The translations under genes were made by a program, and so were the position numbers. Of a stretch of 64,000 bases of DNA, positions 36,800-46,617 are shown in pieces (positions within the stretch are counted from its first letter, which is position 1; the number at the start of each line of letters is the position of its first letter). Origin of the DNA: Anaerostipes sp. GTDB taxonomy: Bacteria > Bacillota > Clostridia > Lachnospirales > Lachnospiraceae. The DNA lies in assembly GCA_028704435.1 (NCBI GenBank), contig JAQWFL010000008.1, forward strand, positions 37,631 to 101,630. The letters are read 5' to 3'. The notes under the pieces were generated by a model, which worked only from the letters and a program-made list of their open reading frames with translations, searched no databases and was not told where the DNA came from.

Positions 36800-37502
36800 A
36801 CCCTACCTCTCGCGATGGTTCTAGATGTACGAATTGATTTACCCTTGTAAATATATCTTCTAATCTTTTGTACATCTGAGTTTTCTTTCCAATTTGAAAG
36901 CAAATCTCAGCAAGGAACACCCCACCTGCAATATCTACTACATAGTGCTGCTTTGTAACTTGGGTTGAAACACAAACCAAAATTGCAAATACACACGAGA
37001 AAATCCGATACCCCTTGGATACAGACTTCTCCCCCCTGATTCCTATATAACAAAACCAGCTAACAAGACAATGGACCGATGGAAATAAATTCGCAGACTG
37101 ATCTACAGAATAGACAAATCGCAAAGCATGTTCCCATACACCATTCCCCACAATATCTGGTCTTACTAACGTTGTTGGTAGAAGCACAAAGAAAATACCA
37201 CATATAATCCGTGACAAAAAGTCGCCCACTAAAAAACGGTACATATGCTCCTTACTCACTCTCCCAATTAAAATGTAATTCACAATCCAGAAGACATAAC
37301 ATATTAAATAAATACTCACAAAGCTTGGAATCACTGGAACCATACGATCAAAGCTCGTAGTAAAATTATAATGCTTTAAATTCTTACATAATATCATCGT
37401 TCCACTGTATATTAATGAATTAAACAAAAAGGAACAAATCAATGGAATCACTGCATACTTTGGAATCACTCCAAACAAATTTACACGATTATCTTTCATC
37501 AT
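36789..37502 (-). CDS. PAP2-superfamily phosphatase, membrane bound
   Basis: 237 aa, about 6 hydrophobic segments. Two of the PAP2 signature motifs are visible: LFPSVHCLVSW (His) and TQVTKQHYVVDIAGG (His and Asp). The first motif is weak, as in the inositol-phosphotransferase/lipid subgroup. It dephosphorylates or transfers on a membrane lipid or isoprenoid phosphate. The end overlaps the flippase-like gene by 11 bp. First gene of the lipid operon, behind a promoter with a 5' hairpin. Confidence 0.8.
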   Translation of the reverse strand: MMKDNRVNLFGVIPKYAVIPLICSFLFNSLIYSGTMILCKNLKHYNFTTSFDRMVPVIPSFVSIYLICYVFWIVNYILIGRVSKEHMYRFLVGDFLSRIICGIFFVLLPTTLVRPDIVGNGVWEHALRFVYSVDQSANLFPSVHCLVSWFCYIGIRGEKSVSKGYRIFSCVFAILVCVSTQVTKQHYVVDIAGGVFLAEICFQIGKKTQMYKRLEDIFTRVNQFVHLEPSREVGYEK

Positions 37503-37543
37503 AACACTCCCAAAGTCTTATAAACTTTCTCATTCTATAAATA

Positions 37544-37573
37544 AGAATCATGCCAAGCATATGACATGATTCT
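37544..37573 (-). terminator. 12-bp hairpin after the RND gene, at the 5' end of the PAP2 transcript
   Basis: Stem AGAATCATGTCA against TGGCATGATTCT with a 6-nt loop and a TTATTT tail on the - strand. It lies about 70 bp after the RND stop, so it can serve as that gene's terminator. The promoter at 37579-37607 would start transcription at its first base. Confidence 0.7.
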
Positions 37574-37578
37574 ACCTT

Positions 37579-37607
37579 ATTATATCTTTATTCTATTCAC
37601 TTGTAAA
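37579..37607 (-). promoter_or_regulatory. promoter of the lipid operon
   Basis: TTTACA (37607-37602) and a perfect TATAAT (37584-37579), spacer 17 bp. The expected start, near 37572, is the base of the hairpin ending at 37573. Confidence 0.7.
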
Positions 37608-37641
37608 GAAATACGAATTTATTTAACATTTTTGTAAGAAA

Positions 37642-40600
37642 CTATTTGCCTTTTTTTCGATTAAAAATCATGTAGATACAAGGTATAAAGACTAATGTTA
37701 ACAAGGTTCCATAAATCAATCCACCAATTGTTACAATTGCCATTGGCTGTACCATGTCTGCCCCACTTCCAATTCCAATTGCCATTGTCGATAATCCTAA
37801 TATGGTTGTAATTGCTGTCATAAAGATTGGACGAAGCCTCATAGAACTTGCCTCAAGAACTGCATCCTTCAATTCCATACCACCTTCACGAAGCTGATTA
37901 ATCGCGTCGACAAGTACAATCCCATTATTTACAATAATACCTGCTAGCATAACGAAACCAATCATAGCAATGATGCTTAAATCTTTTCCAGCTACAAATA
38001 AACCAAGAAGCCCACCTGTAAATGCTAATGGAATGGTAAATAAAATGATAAATGGAGATTTTAATGATTGGAACTGTGCCACCATAATCAAATACATAAA
38101 TATAATTGCAAGGAGCAACATCAATCCAATCTGACTTGTAGTATCATTGATAGATTCTAATTCCCCCGCCATTTTATAAGAATATCCCTTTGGAGTATTA
38201 CATGATTTTAACTTAGAAGAAACCTTGTTGCTGACTAAGCCAACATTATAATTATCCTTCACTTCTGCTGTTACAGTTACCATACGTTCTTGAGAATTAC
38301 GAGTAATTGTTGATAAACTTTTACTCTGTGATAACGTTGCAATCTTTCCAAGTTTTACACTTTTACTCTCTCCATTTTTTGTTCCTGTAATCTTAATATT
38401 CTTTAGATTGCTTTGTTTCATATTCTCTTTAGCTCCATCGGAAACCTTTACATCCCAGTCTTCATCTCCTTCTTCTAACGTTGTTGCCTTTGAAGCATCT
38501 TGAAGTTTTGAATTTAGCTGTTGATATACAGTGGCAACGGTTAATCCATATGTGGTTGCCTTAGCTTTGTTTACACGAATATGAATATCTGGCGTTGTAT
38601 CTTCTACTCCACTATTTACATTTTTCGTTCCAGGAACACTTTTTACTTTCTGCGCCACATCATCGGCAATTTCTTGAAGTTCTTCCATGTCATTTCCCTT
38701 AATTTCAACAGAAACTCCGCTTCCTCCTAGTGCACTCATATCCATTTGTGACTCCTGAACTTCAATTTTACAATCAAATTTCTTTGTCTTTTTTATAATT
38801 TCATCTTTAATTTCTTTATTGGAATGTTTTTTATTTTCATTTAACAAAATATACATGGTTGAAGTTGTATCATTGGAACTACTGCTTCCTGACATTGAAG
38901 ACATACTCACAGATGAAGAAGAACTACTTTGCATCATTGCTCCCACGCTGTCCACATCTGAGATTTCGCGTACCTTTTTCATCACCGTATCTGTCATAGC
39001 TGCTGTTTCTTTTTTACTACTTCCCTTTTCCATCTCAATACTAAGGCTCATCTGGGTACTATCCATACTTGGCATTAAAGATGTTCCCATTTTGGTTGCT
39101 CCAAAAATAGAAGCTCCAAATAATATAAATACAAGAACAATTACTATGATTTTTTTATCTAAAACTCGATTTAATATACGAACATATATATCTCGTATAC
39201 GATTTACCAACTTATTATCTTTTTCTGTGACACGATGCAATAATCCTGCTGACATCATTGGCACAAGAGTCAATGCAATAATCAAACTTGCAATTAAGGA
39301 ATATCCAATGGTCAAAGCCATATCCACGAATAATTTTCTTGTAATTCCTGTTGTAAAGACAATTGGAAGGAATACCGATATTGTTGTAAGGGTTGATGCT
39401 GCAATCGCTCCAGCCACTTGTCTCGCTCCTGTAATCGCTGCTTCCTTTACTGGAATTCCCTGCTTTCTCATCCTGTAAATATTCTCAATAACTACAATAG
39501 AGTTATCCACCAGCATACCAACACCTAAGGCTAATCCAGAAAGGGAAATAACATTTAAAGTAATTCCACTAAAATACATCATAACAATGGCAAACACTAC
39601 ACTAATCGGTATAGAACATGCAATTACAAACGTTGGTTTTATATCTTTTAGGAAAAAGAATAAAATCAAAATAGCAAGAACTGCTCCCATTCCTAGATTT
39701 TGAAGCACTGAATTTACAATCATATTAATGTAAACTCCTTGATCCATAATGTTGTTATAGTGAAGACCTTTATTCTCTTTTGTCAAAGTATCTAATTTAT
39801 CGGCAATTCGGCTGGATACATCGGCGGTTGAATAATTATTCTGTTTTTGTACCGTAAGTAAAACTCCGTCATTTCCGTTTACTCTGCAGTAAATATCATC
39901 TTTATTATTTACAACTGCTACATCTGCAACGTCACTTAAAGTAATCGGTGCAAAGCCATCAATCCCTAGATCCATTAATTCTAAATTTTCTAGTTCTTCC
40001 TGACTTTCTACTTTGTCTCCCACGCGAACTAAATACTTGACATTATCTTCTGTAATATAACCAGCCGGCATCTCAAAATTCTGAGCAACTAGTAATTGTT
40101 TCACCGTATCAACTGTAATTTTATCTTTCAAGTTTGCTGCTGCTTTTGCCGTCGCCTTACTACTGTCTAACTGTTGTTGTCCAGCTGAAATACCACTTTC
40201 CCCCTGTGCAATACTAATGGTTCCAGAAGTGATTTTTTGATTTGCAGTATTCCCTTGAATCTGCAGTTTTGTTAAGTTTGTATCTAAGGTTTTCTTCCCT
40301 TTTTGAATCTGCTTTAATGCAGCCTTAAGTTTTCCTATATTAGCATCTAGTGTCTTAATATTTGCTGATAAAACTGATGACTGCTTTTCTAAATCCGAAA
40401 TTTGAAGTTTAAGCTGTTCTTTTGCAACGGCATCTGTTTCATTTTCCAATTGTTTTTTTAACGTAAAAATCTGTGTCTCTAATGTACCCTTTGCAATTTG
40501 AAGAACACTTTTTTGATTCTGAAGATTTGTAATTGCACTTGTAATTTCTACTTCTTTTTGTGCAAGAGTTAACTTTCCATCCAACAAAGATGTCTGTGCT

Positions 40601-41322
40601 TTTGCAAGGGTTTGGTTTAGCTTTTGAGATTGGGAATCCAGTTGTTTTTTCCCGCTTTCCAGCTTATTTTTTGTTTTATCCAGTTTTCCTTGTGCTTCAT
40701 CAAACTGACCTTCCATAGCTTTTTGAACACGTTTATTTAGGGATTTAATTTTGTCCTCATTTATAATTACATGAAGATTTTCCTCTAACATTCCCGTTTT
40801 ATTTACAGAGGCAACCCCTTCTACAGCCTCGATTGATGGCGAAATCTTATCGTTCACCAATTTGGAAAGCTGGGTTGTATCTAATTTATCAGAGTCCAAA
40901 GCAGTAACTAACACTGGCATCATATTAGGATTCAACTTCATAATCGTTGATGTTCCAACCTCGTCTGGCCAATATCCCTTAATCATATCAAGCTTTTCTT
41001 TCATGTCTAAGGATGCTGTATCCATATTGGCATCACCCTCAAATTCAAGTATAACAACAGACATATTCTCCCTAGAATATGATGTTACTTCCTTGATATT
41101 CGATACCGTCGCCATAGACTGCTCCACAGGCTTTGTAACCGTTGTTTCCACTTGTTCTGGTGATGCTCCTTGATACGTTGTCATAACTAGTGCATATGGC
41201 ATCTCCATACTAGGCAGCAAATCTGTTGTCATCTTTGAAAAAGATACAACTCCTAAAATAATAATCAGTACGATTCCTACAATCACTGTAAACGGTTTTC
41301 GTACACTGAACTTTGATAACAT
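37642..41322 (-). CDS. RND-superfamily efflux transporter with helical insertion
   Basis: 1226 aa, about 180 longer than AcrB. TM1 is at 10-30. The first extracytoplasmic loop runs to TM2 near 535, about 200 residues later than in AcrB; residues about 200-395 are a Lys/Gln-rich helical hairpin (KLDKTKNKLESGKKQLDS, LQISDLEKQSSVLSANIK). TM4 has GVGMLVDNSIVVIENIY with one of the two proton-relay Asp residues. The second loop has a Ser-rich stretch near 800. It exports hydrophobic compounds or lipids in proton-driven fashion. It is preceded by marR in the same operon; no adaptor gene is adjacent. Confidence 0.9.
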   Translation of the reverse strand: MLSKFSVRKPFTVIVGIVLIIILGVVSFSKMTTDLLPSMEMPYALVMTTYQGASPEQVETTVTKPVEQSMATVSNIKEVTSYSRENMSVVILEFEGDANMDTASLDMKEKLDMIKGYWPDEVGTSTIMKLNPNMMPVLVTALDSDKLDTTQLSKLVNDKISPSIEAVEGVASVNKTGMLEENLHVIINEDKIKSLNKRVQKAMEGQFDEAQGKLDKTKNKLESGKKQLDSQSQKLNQTLAKAQTSLLDGKLTLAQKEVEITSAITNLQNQKSVLQIAKGTLETQIFTLKKQLENETDAVAKEQLKLQISDLEKQSSVLSANIKTLDANIGKLKAALKQIQKGKKTLDTNLTKLQIQGNTANQKITSGTISIAQGESGISAGQQQLDSSKATAKAAANLKDKITVDTVKQLLVAQNFEMPAGYITEDNVKYLVRVGDKVESQEELENLELMDLGIDGFAPITLSDVADVAVVNNKDDIYCRVNGNDGVLLTVQKQNNYSTADVSSRIADKLDTLTKENKGLHYNNIMDQGVYINMIVNSVLQNLGMGAVLAILILFFFLKDIKPTFVIACSIPISVVFAIVMMYFSGITLNVISLSGLALGVGMLVDNSIVVIENIYRMRKQGIPVKEAAITGARQVAGAIAASTLTTISVFLPIVFTTGITRKLFVDMALTIGYSLIASLIIALTLVPMMSAGLLHRVTEKDNKLVNRIRDIYVRILNRVLDKKIIVIVLVFILFGASIFGATKMGTSLMPSMDSTQMSLSIEMEKGSSKKETAAMTDTVMKKVREISDVDSVGAMMQSSSSSSVSMSSMSGSSSSNDTTSTMYILLNENKKHSNKEIKDEIIKKTKKFDCKIEVQESQMDMSALGGSGVSVEIKGNDMEELQEIADDVAQKVKSVPGTKNVNSGVEDTTPDIHIRVNKAKATTYGLTVATVYQQLNSKLQDASKATTLEEGDEDWDVKVSDGAKENMKQSNLKNIKITGTKNGESKSVKLGKIATLSQSKSLSTITRNSQERMVTVTAEVKDNYNVGLVSNKVSSKLKSCNTPKGYSYKMAGELESINDTTSQIGLMLLLAIIFMYLIMVAQFQSLKSPFIILFTIPLAFTGGLLGLFVAGKDLSIIAMIGFVMLAGIIVNNGIVLVDAINQLREGGMELKDAVLEASSMRLRPIFMTAITTILGLSTMAIGIGSGADMVQPMAIVTIGGLIYGTLLTLVFIPCIYMIFNRKKGK

Positions 41323-41349
41323 AATTCTTCCCTTTCTCCTCTTAATTCT

Positions 41350-41769
41350 CTAGTCTGCAACAGCCTTTCCTATTTTGTGAAGTATTTCAACAAACACTTC
41401 CATCTCCTCTTTTCCTACTTCATCCATGATATGTTCCATCTTGCTGATTGCCTTTTCCCTTTTTTCTTCAACAAAAGACTTTCCCTCTTCTGTGATTTCT
41501 ACCACTGTCTTTCTGGCATCTTTGGGAGAACGATACTTTCGTATTAAATGTCTTTTCTCCATCTTCTTTAAAAGAGTCGCCACTCTGGCAGTGCTTACCT
41601 TCATCTCATTGGCAATATCCCCAGCAATGACTTCTTCCTCTTGACAATATAAATAAATACAAACGAATATAATTCCATGATCAAAATCATTGATTTTCTG
41701 AAAAAGCTGATTGGGACAGCTTCCCTGCATCTTCTCTAATAATTCTATTGCATCTTGTCTTTGATTCAT
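41350..41769 (-). CDS. MarR-family transcriptional regulator
   Basis: 139 aa. The winged helix at about 45-105 contains AGDIANEMKVSTARVATLLKKM and the wing RSPKDARKTVVEITEEGK, with dimer helices at both ends. It probably represses itself and the RND pump 27 bp downstream and releases DNA on binding a small hydrophobic ligand. AAGGAGGG precedes ATG 41769; a 13-bp palindrome lies at its promoter. Confidence 0.93.
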   Translation of the reverse strand: MNQRQDAIELLEKMQGSCPNQLFQKINDFDHGIIFVCIYLYCQEEEVIAGDIANEMKVSTARVATLLKKMEKRHLIRKYRSPKDARKTVVEITEEGKSFVEEKREKAISKMEHIMDEVGKEEMEVFVEILHKIGKAVAD

Positions 41770-41783
41770 ATGCCCTCCTTTAT

Positions 41784-41826
41784 CTAACTATGTTAGCTAT
41801 TATACTCTTGTAAAATGTAATGTCAA
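41784..41826 (-). promoter_or_regulatory. promoter and MarR operator of the RND operon
   Basis: TTGACA (41826-41821) and TATAAT (41804-41799), spacer 16 bp. The perfect palindrome CTAAC-ATA-GTTAG at 41796-41784 starts 3 bp after the -10, so a bound dimer would cover the transcription start. Confidence 0.75.
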
Positions 41827-41898
41827 GAACAACAATCTTTCATCTTTCCCGAATATTTTTATCTATTATGCGTAAATATATAAAAAAAGGAATCAATC

Positions 41899-42528
41899 AT
41901 GAACGAAACTTATCCCTTTACGGTCTCACCTTTACCCTACTCTTATTATGCCCTTGAACCATTCCTTGACCATCAAGTCCTTATGTTTCATCATCAGGAA
42001 CACTACGCAGCCTATGTAAGAGGACTAAATGCTACTTTAAAGCCACACCCTAAACTACAGAATCTGACATTAGAATCATTAATTCAAACTGCACACACTC
42101 TCTCTGAACCTCTTGAGACTCAAGTCATACGAAATGCAGGCGGAGTATATAATCATCAATTATATTTTGACTCTATGAACAGTCCTTCATTTTCCCTTCC
42201 AAAAGATTCGCTTTTAAAAAAAATTACAGAAGATTTTGGATCTTTTGATGACTTTTTAAACAAGTTTCTGGAACAGTGTATGGCACTTTTTGGTTCTGGC
42301 TACGTTTGGCTTGTTTTAAACCAAAATACTTTAGATATAGTTTCCACTCCTAATCAGGATACACCCCTTACCGGCCAAAAGAGACCTCTTCTTTGCATTG
42401 ACCTTTGGGAACATGCCTACTATCTTCAATATCAAAATCGCAGATCAGACTATATTAACAACTGGTTTTCTTTAATCAACTGGGAACATGTATTAAATCT
42501 TTACATGAGTGCAGAAAAAAGGAGCTGA
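41899..42528 (+). CDS. Fe/Mn-type superoxide dismutase, divergent
   Basis: 209 aa. All four metal ligands align: His31 (MFHHQEHY), His86 (YNHQLYF), Asp168 and His172 (DLWEHAYY); the gateway Tyr39 is kept. FGSGYVWLV, STPNQDTPLT and INNWFSLINWE match the C-terminal domain. It should convert superoxide to oxygen and peroxide in the cytoplasm. Divergences include Tyr36 where the second His of KHH is usual, and VYNHQLYF in place of VWNHTFYW. The gene stands alone on the + strand with a shared terminator. Confidence 0.88.
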   Translation: MNETYPFTVSPLPYSYYALEPFLDHQVLMFHHQEHYAAYVRGLNATLKPHPKLQNLTLESLIQTAHTLSEPLETQVIRNAGGVYNHQLYFDSMNSPSFSLPKDSLLKKITEDFGSFDDFLNKFLEQCMALFGSGYVWLVLNQNTLDIVSTPNQDTPLTGQKRPLLCIDLWEHAYYLQYQNRRSDYINNWFSLINWEHVLNLYMSAEKRS

Positions 42529-42553
42529 AACAATTACGTTTCAACTCTTTTTT
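42516..42553. terminator. bidirectional terminator between sod and guaB
   Basis: The stem GAG-c-TGAAAC with GTTTCA-a-CTC is flanked by A-rich and T-rich arms, so it works on both strands. Its left arm includes the sod stop codon. Confidence 0.75.
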
Positions 42554-42563
42554 TATCTTCCTT

Positions 42564-44030
<1,467 letters not shown>

Positions 44031-44062
44031 TCATTTGTTTTTATTTTGATTTATAGCTAATA

Positions 44063-44091
44063 AATATACCAAAAAAAGGTCTTTTTGTCAA
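44063..44091 (-). promoter_or_regulatory. guaB promoter
   Basis: Perfect TTGACA (44091-44086) and TATATT (44068-44063), spacer 17 bp, about 48 bp before ATG 44015. Confidence 0.8.
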
Positions 44092-44117
44092 CGACATTTC
44101 CTTGATTTAATTCATTT

Positions 44118-44768
44118 TTAATTCATTTTTTCTAGTACATGAATGACTTCATTTAGATTTTGTTTTTCACACAAATACAATTGTCTTGTACGTTCGTCTG
44201 CTTCTATCTTATCTGGTATCATAATTGACTGCATACCCGCTGCACTTGCTGCCGCAATCCCTGACAATGCATCCTCTAACACAAGACAGTTTTCAGGCTG
44301 AACGCCTATGGTCCTGGCTGCTTTTAAGAATATATCTGGTGCAGGTTTTCCCTTGTCCACCATGTCTCCTGAAATAACAGTATCAAAATACGAATCCACC
44401 TCTGCCATCTTAAGATATCGATTCACTTCGCTTCCGTTGGTTGAACTTGCCACTGCCATTTTGTAATCTCCATTCAAATATTCTAACAGATTTATTAATC
44501 CAGGCTTAATTGGAACCCCATTTTCCTTCACCCAATCTGTAACATAGTTTAACTTCATATTCCATGATGTCTCAAAATCAAAATTTCCGTGACAAATTTC
44601 AGAAAAATAACTATCTATTTGATCTAGTCCTTTTCCAAAAATATTATATACATGTTCTTCTTGTATTGGATACCCTAATTCATCTGCCACCCATTCCCAC
44701 GCAGGAACGGACAAAGTTTCTGTATCGAACATCAGCCCATCCATATCAAAAATAACTGCTTCTATCAT
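44118..44768 (-). CDS. HAD-IA hydrolase (beta-phosphoglucomutase/phosphatase type)
   Basis: 216 aa. Motif I FDMDGLMFDTE, motif II VASSTNGSE, Lys in DKGKPAPDIF and motif III VLEDALSGIAAASAAGM. The four-helix cap and these motifs are shared by beta-phosphoglucomutases and sugar-phosphate phosphatases; DMDGLMFDTE favours the phosphatase/YcjU-like side. Cytoplasmic. It follows the EIIA-Gut gene after a terminator, so it may be transcribed alone. Confidence 0.85.
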   Translation of the reverse strand: MIEAVIFDMDGLMFDTETLSVPAWEWVADELGYPIQEEHVYNIFGKGLDQIDSYFSEICHGNFDFETSWNMKLNYVTDWVKENGVPIKPGLINLLEYLNGDYKMAVASSTNGSEVNRYLKMAEVDSYFDTVISGDMVDKGKPAPDIFLKAARTIGVQPENCLVLEDALSGIAAASAAGMQSIMIPDKIEADERTRQLYLCEKQNLNEVIHVLEKMN

Positions 44769-44798
44769 ACATTTCCCTTTCTAATACAATGAAAAAGA

Positions 44799-44824
44799 AA
44801 GGAGACTCCGTATGAAATCTCCTT
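44799..44824 (-). terminator. terminator after the EIIA-Gut gene
   Basis: A 7-bp stem (AAGGAGA with TCTCCTT), 12-nt loop, then TCTTTTT on the - strand, 16 bp after the stop codon. Confidence 0.6.
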
Positions 44825-44839
44825 ACTTTATAATACATT

Positions 44840-45211
44840 TTATTCTTCTTTTAAAATTGAAATCTCAGATCCTTCAGATAATCTTGGCATAGGCTTTGCT
44901 TCTACACAGATACTTCCCGGCAAACCAGCTTCTGATGCTCCGCTAAATACAACAGTCAAATGTCCTAGTGTTTCCAGATTGGACTGTGCAATATTTCCAA
45001 CTGCTGTGATTTTGTAAATGGAACCATCAATATCTAAACTGTCCCCTGGAACAATCTCTCCTGCAATAGGATTTACATCAATAAAATGACAGAAGTCTTT
45101 TAATGTGTCCGGCACATTTTCTCCAAAAAGAACAAACATTCCTTCATCAAAAAAGGCTTCAACCTGATCACCCAATTCATTGACCTTTGTTTGAAAAATA
45201 GTTTTACTCAT
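44840..45211 (-). CDS. PTS glucitol/sorbitol-type EIIA, orphan
   Basis: 123 aa, length of SrlB/GutA. Diagnostic stretches are FVLFGENVPDTLKDFCHFID and GSIYKITAVGNIAQ, followed by ETLGHLTVVFSG, whose His (near 82) lies in the conserved GHLT motif of the family. In a complete PTS it relays phosphate from HPr to the EIIB of a sorbitol permease. No IIB/IIC gene is nearby. It follows nfnB by 12 bp, so it is probably cotranscribed with NfnAB, which suggests a regulatory rather than transport role (inference). Confidence 0.8.
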   Translation of the reverse strand: MSKTIFQTKVNELGDQVEAFFDEGMFVLFGENVPDTLKDFCHFIDVNPIAGEIVPGDSLDIDGSIYKITAVGNIAQSNLETLGHLTVVFSGASEAGLPGSICVEAKPMPRLSEGSEISILKEE

Positions 45212-45223
45212 AGTTTAGTCCTC

Positions 45224-46615
45224 CTACTCTCCCATTAATTTCTTATCAATGGCTGCTGCTGCTGTTTTACCAGCTCCCATTGCAAGAATAACTGTTGCAG
45301 CACCTGTTACAGTGTCTCCACCAGCGTATACTCCTTCTTTGCTTGTCTTCATTGTATCTTCATCAACAATAATTCCACCCCATTTTTGAACATCAAGTCC
45401 TGGAGTTGTGTGACGAATTAATGGATTTGGGCTTTGACCAATTGCAATAACTACAGTATCAACGTCAAGATCATAATTTGATCCTTCAATTGGAACTGGA
45501 CGTCTTCTTCCAGATGCATCTGGTTCTCCAAGTTCCTGTTTTACAATCTCCATCTTGTCTACCCATCCGTCTTCATTTCCTTTGATAGCAACTGGATTAT
45601 TTAAGAATCTGAAAATAATTCCTTCTTCTTTTGCGTGGTGCAGTTCTTCTAAACGTGCTGGTGCTTCTTCTTCGCTACGACGATATACAATGTAGACTTC
45701 TTCTGCTCCTAGACGTTTGGCTGTTCTAGCAGCATCCATGGCTACATTTCCTGCTCCTACAACTGCAACTTTCTTTCCAATCTTCACTGGAGTTGCAACT
45801 TCTGGGAATTTATATCCCTTCATCAAGTTAACTCGAGTCAAAAATTCATTTGCTGAGTAAACTCCTAACAAGTTTTCTCCTGGAATGTTAAGAAAACGAG
45901 GTAATCCTGCTCCACTTCCTACAAATACTGCTTCGTATCCATCTTCCATTAATTCGTCAATTGTAATAGAACGTCCGACAATAACGTTAGTTTCAATCTT
46001 AACTCCAAGTTTCTCTACAGATTCAATTTCCTTTGCTACCAAATCTTTTGGCAAACGGAATTCAGGAATACCATAACTTAATACCCCACCAGCTTTGTGT
46101 AAAGCTTCGAATACAGTTACATCATATCCCTTTTTAATTAATTCTCCAGCACATGTAATTCCAGCTGGTCCACATCCAACAACGGCAACTTTCTTGCCAT
46201 TCTTTTCAATCTTAACTTCAGCAGGCTTTGCATTGGCCATATGATAATCTGCTACAAATCGTTCCATACGTCCGATTCCAACAGCCTCTCCCTTAATTCC
46301 ACGTACACATTTACCTTCACATTGATTTTCTTGAGGACAGACACGTCCACAAATTGCTGGTAATGCATTCTCACTTGTAATAACTTGGTATGCACCTTCA
46401 AAATCTCCAGCTGCAACCTTTTCAATAAATTCTGGAATCGGCACATTCACTGGGCATCCATTTACACAAGGTTTATTCTTACAATTCAAACAACGAGTTG
46501 CTTCTTCCATCGCCATCTCTTTTGTATATCCTAAAGTTACTTCTTCAAAGTTCTTATTACGTACATTAGGATCTTGTTCTGGCATTGGTACTTTTGTTAG
46601 GCTCATATTTGCCAT
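45224..46615 (-). CDS. nfnB: NADH-dependent ferredoxin:NADP oxidoreductase large subunit (NfnB) / GltB-small-subunit-like
   Basis: 463 aa. Two [4Fe-4S] motifs (CLNCKNKPCVNGCP, ICGRVCPQENQCEGKC) precede an FAD-binding GCGPAGITCAGELIKKGYDV and an NADP-binding AVVGAGNVAMDAARTAKRLG. With NfnA beside it this is the NfnAB flavin-bifurcating transhydrogenase, which couples NADH and reduced ferredoxin oxidation to NADP reduction. Alone it could be annotated as glutamate synthase small chain (gltA), but the partner gene and absent large synthase favour Nfn. Starts 2 bp after nfnA. Confidence 0.87.
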   Translation of the reverse strand: MANMSLTKVPMPEQDPNVRNKNFEEVTLGYTKEMAMEEATRCLNCKNKPCVNGCPVNVPIPEFIEKVAAGDFEGAYQVITSENALPAICGRVCPQENQCEGKCVRGIKGEAVGIGRMERFVADYHMANAKPAEVKIEKNGKKVAVVGCGPAGITCAGELIKKGYDVTVFEALHKAGGVLSYGIPEFRLPKDLVAKEIESVEKLGVKIETNVIVGRSITIDELMEDGYEAVFVGSGAGLPRFLNIPGENLLGVYSANEFLTRVNLMKGYKFPEVATPVKIGKKVAVVGAGNVAMDAARTAKRLGAEEVYIVYRRSEEEAPARLEELHHAKEEGIIFRFLNNPVAIKGNEDGWVDKMEIVKQELGEPDASGRRRPVPIEGSNYDLDVDTVVIAIGQSPNPLIRHTTPGLDVQKWGGIIVDEDTMKTSKEGVYAGGDTVTGAATVILAMGAGKTAAAAIDKKLMGE

Positions 46616-46617
46616 GA

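Noticed and set aside
38819..39478. 219-codon + strand open frame inside the RND gene
   Set aside because: Antisense to transmembrane codons of the pump; hydrophobic composition is explained by that; no ribosome site.
45224..46615. Glutamate synthase small subunit (gltD/gltA) as the sole call
   Set aside because: No large glutamate synthase is nearby and the adjacent FAD/[2Fe-2S] subunit matches NfnA.
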